This document shows, in pieces, positions 56,128-64,000 of a stretch of DNA of 64,000 bases (position 1 is the stretch's first letter; every line of letters begins with the position of its first letter). The translations under genes were made by a program, and so were the position numbers. The DNA is from Stenopsyche tienmushanensis (lineage: Eukaryota > Arthropoda > Insecta > Trichoptera > Stenopsychidae), in the NCBI GenBank assembly GCA_008973525.1, contig WACJ01000502.1, positions 2,790,001-2,854,000 on the forward strand. The letters run 5' to 3'. The notes under the pieces were generated by a model that saw only the letters and a program-made list of their open reading frames with translations, did not search any database and was not told where the DNA came from.

Positions 56128-56350
56128 GTGTGCACATCCCAAGACAAAGAAATCCATTGGTGTCAGATCTGGAGACCGAACAAGCCACGAAATGGGGCAT
56201 GTCCCCAGACAAAGAAATCCAGTGGTATCATATTTGAAGACCATGCGATGCACGGAATAGGGTACGTCCCCTGACAAAGAAATCCAGTGGTGTCAGAACT
56301 GAAGATCGTACCAACCACGGAATGGGGCCGCCAAAAGAATTAATTTACAC
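56128..56350 (-). repeat. 65-bp tandem repeat derived from a transposase, three units
   Basis: Units begin at equivalent positions 56142, 56207 and 56272 (AGACAAAGAAATCC-type starts), each 65 bp. On the minus strand the three units encode, in three different registers because 65 is not a multiple of three, RSPDLTPMDFFVLG, a ...TTGFLCLG... version and LVRSSVLTPLDFFVRG. These are variants of the SPDLTPLDFFLWG block of mariner-type transposases. The right flank (CCGCCAAAAGAATTAATTTA) encodes the preceding FGGPIPW-like residues. Confidence 0.7.
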
Positions 56351-56419
56351 GACCTGGTAAACTGGTACCTCTTCAAATTTAACGACGGTTAAAAAGGTGT
56401 AACCCAGAGAACTTTTTAA

Positions 56420-56470
56420 CTCTTTGCGGTCCTATGTCGAGTCTGGCTCGACATTTTGTTTCTACATTTT
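56420..56470. mobile_element. isolated end of a TTAA-type element
   Basis: TTAA (56416-56419) then CTCTTTGCGGTCCTATGTCG and a hairpin GTCGAGTCTGGCTCGAC. Same type of end as the MITE at 25731-25875. The partner end was not found within 1.3 kb. Confidence 0.45.
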
Positions 56471-57285
56471 TTTCCTCCACTCAAATTTAAAATCATGTGA
56501 TTTTATTTTACGTATCGTGTTAAAGACAGTATTTGGAAAGCAATATTGGTTTTTATGATCCTTCATAGTGTTTTGCCTACTTGCTATAAAAAGGAAAGGG
56601 GCTGTTGCCCGGATAAAATTCTAAAACACTTTCGCGCGTTTTCGTGAACATCTCCGATCATACTTGCGATATTTTTACATATTCATAAAATTTTTGTCCG
56701 AAACTAACGAATATACAAAATAAAATTTAAAAAATCCTGACCTCCATTTAGGCCAATGTTTTGAGAGATACCATACATTATCTAATTATAAACTATAAAA
56801 TATAATGCCTCTGTATAATATATTAGTAAAATATACAACTTTGGTAAAAAATAATAGTGTTTTATTAAACAATAACTTAAAAATTGAAAAAAAAAGTTTC
56901 ATCCTAAGAATGTCTAAAAACGGTTAAAATTAAATTAAGTTCATAATAGTTTTTAGAAGTTGACATTCCTTATACATTTGTACATTTTTTGTGACTTTGG
57001 AAGCAATTTTATTTAAGCTAATTGCACAAAATAATGATTTATTTAGATCAAAAATACATTGCACAATACGAAAATTTAAAACTATTTTTGTATGTATTTT
57101 TTTCAAAATGTTGAAAAAAAATCTATTTTGGCAACCCTAACACATAGATAATAGGACTTATGTGTGGAACGTGGTAAAAGATCCCCTTATTCCCCAAAAC
57201 AATTTTGTCGATCCATGTGCAAAGCATCCTGTATATCGTAAATTAAAACCAGATAAAATAAATAAGCAAGATAGATAAATGTATA
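56471..57285. other. non-coding stretch, no gene seen
   Basis: Very AT-rich with no open frames of note. Confidence 0.55.
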
Positions 57286-57366
57286 TGTTTTTTTGGGGGG
57301 GGGGGGGGTAGTCTAGTCTCGCTCGTGACCTCATTTGGTGCATGTAAATTAACCACTGGGGGGGGG
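57286..57366 (+). repeat. two long G runs
   Basis: About fifteen consecutive G at 57295-57309 after a T run, and about nine G at 57358-57366. G-quadruplex formation is possible. The exact lengths should be treated with care, since such runs are prone to sequencing error. Confidence 0.8.
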
Positions 57367-57404
57367 CTTCTGTGATGGTACAGATCATAAAAGGCCCCAT
57401 GTAT

Positions 57405-57525
57405 AGAGGACGGAGTGGCCACAAGGTTCGTTGTGTTCTACCGGTCCGCTTTTCGGACCGCTGACACAAAGAATGAGCGCCTCGCGATCGAACATGCCAG
57501 AAAGTGTCCACAAAACATGGTGAAT
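57405..57525 (+). repeat. family D repeat, 3'-truncated
   Basis: GAGGACGGAGTGGCCACAAG, CTACCGGTCCGCTTTTCGGA and CCTCGCGATCGAACATGCC. It keeps the full palindrome CGGTCCGCTTTTCGGACCG, then diverges. Confidence 0.6.
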
Positions 57526-59017
57526 GTATATTCAAAATTTCGCTTAAAAATATGTGATAGTTTTGGAGTTATAGCAATTTTTACATGAATTATTTTGCCG
57601 CACGTTGTACCAACTTTTGTAAATTCGCGGCCGCTGGCACCCGCTTAAAGTGTGTTAAAGAGACGATAGTACTTCAACATCGCATATATTTTAATATATA
57701 TGTTTTATAAGTGTACATATCCTAAAGAATTACATTCAATACATTTATATTTGATTTTGAGTGGGATTCGGTAAACAAGATGTAAAGAAATATGATTCAA
57801 GCTCACGAATGGAATGGAACAGATTCATCTTTCGTAAAAACCAATAAACCAGCATTGGTTTATATCTTCGCCATACATTTTTCAACAGAAACGTTCGTGT
57901 AAATAGACAGTTAACGTCAGTCTTAAGCTTGCTTGCAAAATCTTGGAGATGCAGCGTCCATTGGACTTTACCGGAAACCATCGGTCAAAGCTCTCCAGCT
58001 CATAGAAGTAAACATCGTTGAGCTTTGGTACTTGCAAAGATCGTAAAACAGGCCTTATCGCAAATTTCCAAATGCATGTTCGTAAATTATGGCGTGCATA
58101 ATGGCTATTTGTGCGGGTATTTTAGTTCCGCTTTAAATGCAGCCAGGCTTCCGTTTGCATTCCGGGTACATATTGACCCCAGCTCGCAATCTATTTATCC
58201 TCAAATATTGACTATGGTTGAATTCATATCCCCCGGTCGGAGCCAACGCAATTTCCTTAAGATATCAGCGATGAAAGGCTTCACGCGTTATTACATATTC
58301 GCGAATTTATGGTAACATGTAATTAATGCATAATTAGTACAAAACACCGTAATACTCTGTTAATACCGGCATCGCTTTGGCTTACATCACGGCATAGATT
58401 TTAATTAAGCCAATCACACCAATAACATATGGTAAGACGATATTTATAGAAAGGTTCACGTAGAGCAACGGGTTAAGTAATACATTTGATAATAATTAAT
58501 AGCGATCTTGCGGATGCTATCTTATATTTGCGACGGGAGCAATGGAGTTCATTATAGATGAAACGCAAACGGGGTGCTTCATAAATATTCAGCATTAGCA
58601 TTTTGTATTTATATTGTAAATTCGACTTATGGGACAGATTATGGGAAAAATCCATGTACAAACAAGTTCGAGAGATCGATAATATTAATATTAAGGGAAC
58701 CCAAAAATATTCGCGTATTTTGAGAACTTATGTTTGAGCTTAGTTTGTGTACAAACGCAGTGATGGAAACATCTTTGTAAGTTATTTTATTTGTAAAACT
58801 ATTGTTTTTATGTAACAGAAAATAGAGTATAAAACAGGTACACGAAATATTTTTGGGTCCTCCTAATATTTCCAAGCATAGTCTCAATCCAAGATTTTCT
58901 TAATTGCATGGATTTGAAAAAAAAACTACTAAGGCGATTTTATAGAGCCGCAATGAGCTATTGATGACTAATTGATTTGCATAAATAATTAAAATAACAT
59001 TTAAAGTCTGAGTCCTA
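57526..59017. other. non-coding stretch, no gene recognised
   Basis: Contains one unpaired TTAA-type end (GCACCCGCTTAAAGTGTGTTAA, near 57640). The 96-codon frame 58025-58315 lies in a GC-richer patch and has no motif. Confidence 0.45.
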
Positions 59018-59340
59018 ACAAGGGCGTGGCAAAGCAGGCGCCCGCCACGGGCGCAACTGGGCTTGGAGCGCAAAACGCAGAATACCGACCCGGTTAAGAG
59101 TTGCACATGCATCCGCTCATTCGTTGTATCAGCGATCTGAAAAGCGGACCGATTGAGCATACAAACATTATGACCACTCCGTCCGCTTTTAATGCTTTTT
59201 GCTGTATTTTCTATGATCTGTACGATCACGAAAGCAACGTAGCGTCTATCATATTATTTTTTACAACAGTAATCGCCATCTATACGTTAGATGGGGTACT
59301 TTTGGGACTATTTTTGTATATTATTTTAAAACATTTTATA
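59018..59340 (-). repeat. family D repeat, minus-strand copy
   Basis: In reverse complement: TGTTTTAAAATAATATACAA, ATAGTCCCAAAAGTACCCC, GGACGGAGTGG, CAATCGGTCCGCTTTTCAGA, GGGTCGGTATTCTGCGTTTT and GCCCGTGGCGGGCGCCTGCT. Together with 23354-23785 it defines the family's outer limits. The middle block (AGTCAATTAGTGTTG) is deleted in this copy. Confidence 0.55.
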
Positions 59341-59607
59341 TCTAAATGACCTTGAATCAAACGCATTTAATGTCGTTAGTATTTCGGTGGAAACGTTTGA
59401 AATATAACCAAAATCAGACCTAACACAAAATATAGCGCTCTACATGAGAGCTGTCTTGTTATATCATTTATCCCCCCTTTCAGATAATTTATAATTTTGA
59501 TTAAAACTTGTAAAAATGCTTCACTGGTATATATTGATCGGAAGAATAGATGATTATATATGTATGAAGCATGTCATTAAATAGTATCTCAAAATGCATT
59601 ACAAATA
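59341..59607. other. non-coding stretch
   Basis: AT-rich without open frames. Carries the weak CGTTTGAAATATAACCAAAA block similar to 50570. Confidence 0.45.
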
Positions 59608-59818
59608 CAGTCAACCTTTCTATAGCGCCGAGATAGGGACCACACTATAGAAGCTAACGCTATAAAAAGTTAGACATCTATACAAAATTTGTACGCGTTT
59701 AGTTTGTTAATAAGTGCAAGTGACTAAGACACACGAGAAGGCATTGATCTTACGTATTTAACCCCTTTGCTTATGTAAAAGATGTCGCAAACGAAGTGGA
59801 CGCTATAAGAGGGTTGAT
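59608..59818 (+). mobile_element. pogo/Tigger-like MITE, copy 4, both ends
   Basis: TA (59606-59607) precedes CAGTCAACCTTTCTATAGCG. The right end GCTATAAGAGGGTTGATT, reversed, is AATCAACCCTCTTATAGC. Subterminal words as in the other copies. About 211 bp, non-coding. Confidence 0.75.
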
Positions 59819-61214
59819 TTTTTTTCCAGTTTTTCTTGTATTGGTCTTGATTATCTTTCTGAATACATCAAAATCTTCTCTATTTTGCCATAGTATGTCA
59901 ACTGCCTGTTCTTTATTTTCTGCGCCCGAGGGTTCGCTTTAATATTAATATTTCAATCGTTTCAGGTTTAAGTCAATCGACTGATTTTCTACTGGTTGTA
60001 AATAAATAAATATATAAGAATCGCGAAATAAATGGATTATGCATTGTTTGCAGAAGTGAGCTCTAAAATGAGTTTGTAAACATATTGTCTCCCATAAAAA
60101 TTAATTAAAATTATTCCAGCGACATTCACGTTTATAAAGTTTCTCGGTGATAATTAACGTCTGTCTTCTTCGGTTACAAAAGACACCGAGGCTGTATTCT
60201 ATGACGAAACGACAGAAGAAAACTTTCCGACGTCTCACATAAAAGCTTCGACTAAATCCTAGAAAACGGTACACTAGTATTAAATTGAGAACAATATTAA
60301 ATTTCCACAGGAGCTAGAGCAACAGTCTCCCTTTGTCCCCGGAATAATTAGATTATTTCAGACGAACGAGACCAAATGAAAAAATTTGGGCGCTGCCGAA
60401 TCAACAGGCTGATCGTTGAAGGTTGCTAACGACCCACCGAGAGGTCCTTAAATGTAGCACAATGGAAGTAAGGTTCCTCGTTTGACCTTTCGAGGATGTA
60501 TTAATCCATAGAAAAACCGCAAGGAATCCTGTTCCGACCTTAGTTTTGGGTGATGTGGGAATACTTGATGTAGCCGCACTTGTTCAAGGATTACGAACCA
60601 AAACACTTCGGTATACAGACAAACCCCAAGGACGTCCCATGTCTACCTGCAGACAAGTTTTTAAGCGACGCCTGAGAATTATTAAGCAGCGGTGCAGATT
60701 AAATTAATATCAAAGGATATCCACCTTTGCAATATAGATCCTTATTACAATACTTGAAGCCTGAAGATCCACCTGGACATACCTGAAACAAACAAACAAG
60801 CAAAATTAATACCACAGTACGCTAGAGTCAATCATGCATATTTATATAATTATTCAATAATTTAATAGGTAAAAACGATTACGATTAAATGCACTCGTCA
60901 TGGTACGCATGTACGAGTATAATCAGGAACAATGAGGTTCAATTGGGATCAATTGATTGAATATCGGGATTGAGCGCAATTGAAATCAAACGTTTTATTC
61001 ACAAACAAATTCCGGACGTGAATAACTCGCATACAAATTATTACTGCACAAAATAATTCGAGGAATTTGCTGCGTTCAAATCCTGGATAATATGTAAGAG
61101 CACTAGAATGTTTATATTAAATTTACACTGCAGATGATGTAAAGTGTTGGAAATTGACGCATCGGCAATGAGAGGTTTAATTCCCAATAGAAATTGTATT
61201 TTTTTGAGCGTTAA
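59819..61214. other. non-coding stretch, no gene recognised
   Basis: GC-richer at 60120-60660 but without open frames. AT-rich elsewhere. No repeat partner found. Confidence 0.5.
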
Positions 61215-61588
61215 AAAAAGGCGCGTTCTGGTTGACACGATTTTAACCCTTCTAATTACCTAAACTAATAAAATAAAAATATATTCTTAATAAGTAAAGA
61301 TGTGGCTATAGTCCCTACCTCAAATATAAAATATAAGTTTATTTTCACACAATGGCGACTCTTTAAAAAAAAACATTTTTTAGTCATATTTTTTCATAGT
61401 TTTAATTTTTTTAAATGGTTAAAAATAAAATTTTGATATACATCTGGTAGGAACAATAGATAATTGTATAGAAAAGGTCCATATTAAATTTGAAGTTAAT
61501 TAATTGATTAAAACATGAGATATCATGTCAACCGCGTTAAATAAAATTAGTTTCGATAAAAATTCTAGACTAGAATACCTCCATAAGC
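61215..61588 (-). mobile_element. Kolobok-derived repeat (family E), copy 5
   Basis: GCGTTCTGGTTGACACGATT, TAGTCCCTACCTCAAA, ATGGCGACTC, GGTAGGAACAATAG and ATATCATGTCAACCGCG, then straight to AAATTCTAGACTAGAATACC. The TTTCATTCTGGTAGGACC block is deleted in this copy. The outer end, reversed, reads TTATGGAGGTATTCTAGTCT, a decayed TTAAGGGGGTATT terminus. Confidence 0.65.
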
Positions 61589-61774
61589 ATTATGTTATTA
61601 ATGACATTTCGTTTAAATATTAGGGATATCGAAAAGTATTTGCGTATTTTGAGATCTCATGTTTAAGCTCAGTTTATATCCAAACACAGTGATGGAAACA
61701 TTGATTTTTATATTTGAGATCTACTGTAAGTTAATTGTACTATATCTATACTATTTGATAAAGTGCAAACAATA

Positions 61775-61980
61775 AGTTGGCAAAGTTTTATCGCAATCGA
61801 ATGAACGGTATGGCAGCGCATTAAATACAGACAAACAAACATTGATTTTTATATACATATTAGACTATGCCTATGTTACTCGCGGAATGCTTAGCAATAA
61901 GTGAACGAAGTTTTATCGTAATCCGATGAACGGTATGGCAGCGCATTTCACATGAACAAAGCCCAATTCATTATTAGATA
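61775..61980 (-). repeat. Helitron-like repeat (family A), tandem pair
   Basis: Two units joined at about 61860: TATCGCAATCGAATGAACGG, AGCGCATTAAATACAGACAA and TTGATTTTTATATACATATT, then the second unit with ATCGTAATCCGATGAACGG. Same tandem form as 9670-9972. Confidence 0.6.
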
Positions 61981-64000
61981 AATATTTTTAACAACTTTAT
62001 ATTGTGACCAAATCATCTTTTTCAATTAGAAACAAAATAAAATAAGTAACAGTAAGATCATAGAGGCAATTTTTGGTCTTTTGGTATTCTTAGAATCTCG
62101 AATTTTAACCATGAACGTTGCCAAAATACAGTCTGAAAAATATAAATATTAGGTTGAGGCAAAAAATATGGATTTCGATTAGAGCGGAAGGGTTGTCGAT
62201 GAAAATATGATTTCGAAGGACCATGCTGAAAATGTCAATTTATTAGAAATATCCATGACTATTCCCAGTGTCAAAGTTTGAATCGCGGACAAATAAGTCC
62301 CATAAAAATATGTTTTCCCCGGGGTCCGGAGACGACCGGATACGACTCTCTGCCAATTTTTTCTCCTTGATATTTTCAGACGAGCTGGAGCGATCCGTGA
62401 TGTGTCGGGATAGAAAAAAAAAGAGTTTTCGTCGGTCGCATTATATTTGACTGTATGTGGGACGAAGGAGACGATTTTTCGGGATACACATCCCGAATAT
62501 ATTTTATTTTTAACATCTTTATCAGCGATTCTTCCAGGTTTTACTCCGCGGGGGCGGAGACGCGCTGGGAAATGAGATGTATGAAAACAGTGAGCCATGC
62601 ATGAAATTGTGCGATGAATACCAGATATACAGTTTATTACGTAAAGACAAAATTCGACAATTGAATGTGCGCACATTTAACAAGATCCCGTAATGACGAG
62701 AGGAATTCGGTGCTGGAAAATCGGGTCAATTTGTATTTAAAAAGGTTGGATCATTTTCGACAAGTTAAACAAGTCAAACGTCTCGAGCAAATTCAGTTGA
62801 AATTTAATTAATATTAGGCCTTAACATATGAAATTGCCGAATTTTCTGCTGAGAATTACGAATGAATATTTTAAATACATTGTTCATTAGGCGCCTTTTC
62901 TCGTGATATCAAACGGCTCGCCGTTTATCGAAGGTTTCCTGTTGAACTGAAATTGCAAATGGAAATATTTTTACGTACATACGACACACTATCGAGCTAA
63001 ACTTGACTTCGAGTAACTTCGAGCTGATTTCGAGCAACTTGGTCATTGGCCAGATATTTTCTGTTATCGCTCAGAATCTTTTTTCATCAAAAGTAATAAT
63101 TCGATTTAAAAATGACATAAAAATTAATCATCAACGAAGACTACTTCTCCAAGCGTCTTAATTCCTACGGCAGTTTGGTGTGTTACAACCTAATACATAA
63201 TATCTTTGCAATTAACGCCGTTTTGATATTTTGCACTTAAACTCATTAGCGTATTTCTTTTGAATATTTCTAAATTCATAAAGAAAATATCAAGCTACTC
63301 TTAATGCCGTACTGAAAGCTCCTTTAGAATTTTAGCAAAAAAAAAAACCTCTTCCAAAGGCTTTAAAAGGACATTTCACGCAACGACTTTCTTTCTCAAT
63401 TACGCTCAATTAGCGTCCAAAATAGTCCTCGTCTAAGAACTAAATATTTTGGATGCCTTTCGAGGGCATAAAAAAGCCCCTTGAAGGATCAGAATAAGGA
63501 CACAATATCAAAGGTCGGTAGGTCATTATTTTTCAGCACCGCCATAACTACGTCTCAGTCATCAAATATTGAATCGGCGGGCGTGGAGCGCCAAGTAACG
63601 AAGGCGTGATGATATGTATATATGTATTTTGTATCGCACAATTGGGATATTATTAAAATTTATATAGCCTGCGGTATAATGGTAACATTGCACAGTATTA
63701 TAATAAAGCTACCTAAACGTTTCGTTTATGCTGATGACCCGATTTTCGGGGGGCGGGTTAAACCCTTATTATGGTCTTCTGCGGAATATCCCCATAAAAA
63801 GTCGCATAGGTTCCGGAAAATATGCACACCCTAGCAGAGAACGTTATACTAATTTTATTTATATCTAGCACTGCGTCGGGACGAAAAATAATACGGGGAG
63901 ATTGAGATGAAATGCATCGAAAAGGCTGTATGTAATATTTCAGGAATAAAATATACATCCCGTTTGATGTGAACATACATTGGTCTGCTATGAAATAATG
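61981..64000. other. non-coding stretch, no gene recognised
   Basis: The 165-codon minus-strand frame 62179-62676 lies in a GC-richer patch. It shows no domain, signal peptide or repeat, and a 60-codon frame overlaps it on the other strand, so I do not call a gene. TATTAGGTTGAGGCAAAAAA (62148) resembles a mariner terminus without a partner. The last kilobase is AT-rich with short frames only. Confidence 0.4.

Noticed and set aside
62148..62175. TTAGGTTGAGGCAAAA as a complete mariner element
   Set aside because: Only one end is seen and no partner or transposase sequence follows.
62179..62676. 165-codon minus-strand open frame
   Set aside because: No recognisable domain, signal peptide or repeat. 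It lies in a GC-richer patch where stops are rarer, with an overlapping frame on the other strand.

Overview
This is a eukaryotic, AT-rich, intron-bearing and gene-poor stretch, almost certainly from an arthropod and most likely an insect. The evidence is the mix of degraded mariner, Kolobok, piggyBac-like, hAT, pogo-like and R1-clade elements, a TTAGG-rich minisatellite, and the absence of any long open frame. The longest frame is 195 codons and matches nothing I know. I could not recognise a single host protein-coding exon, rRNA or tRNA gene; the order of insect cannot be fixed from this window.

Layout. 1-13,400: non-coding DNA with mariner debris (1085), Kolobok-derived repeats (3530 and 12805), an LTR-like repeat (5480), a pogo-like MITE (7812), Helitron-like repeats (8219 and 9670) and a transposon protein remnant (10,205). 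13,400-24,000: a hairpin element (15,751), a TTAA-flanked piggyBac-like element (17,086-17,786), a bounded Kolobok element with a broken, intron-containing transposase (19,240-20,826), a 15-bp minisatellite (21,614), and a second TTAA element loaded with other repeats (23,040-23,997). 24,000-33,000: unexplained moderate-GC DNA, a hAT-like element with an 8-bp duplication and a TTAA MITE inside it (25,516-26,223), another TTAA element (26,275-26,812), a palindrome made of two tRNA-Leu primer sites (31,903-32,035), and R1-type endonuclease sequence. 33,000-48,600: a small bounded mariner derivative, an R1-type 3' end, several repeat copies, a nested piggyBac-like insertion (43,170-43,813), mariner and hAT transposase pieces, and an internally deleted mariner with both ends (47,858-48,588). 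48,600-64,000: more copies of the same repeat families and long unannotated stretches.

Repeat families were found by reading the window against itself. I use these labels. Family C: TTAA-flanked, ends in AAGGGTTAA. Family D: carries CGGTCCGCTTTTCGGACCG. Family E: Kolobok-derived. Family G: LTR-like. Family A: Helitron-like tandem units. The strongest themes are the number of elements that target TTAA (Kolobok plus at least six piggyBac-like families), nested insertions whose order can be read, and two observations that may be new: a dispersed repeat family built around the region homologous to a Kolobok transposase intron, and a 65-bp tandem repeat made from the catalytic-motif region of a mariner-type transposase at two loci.
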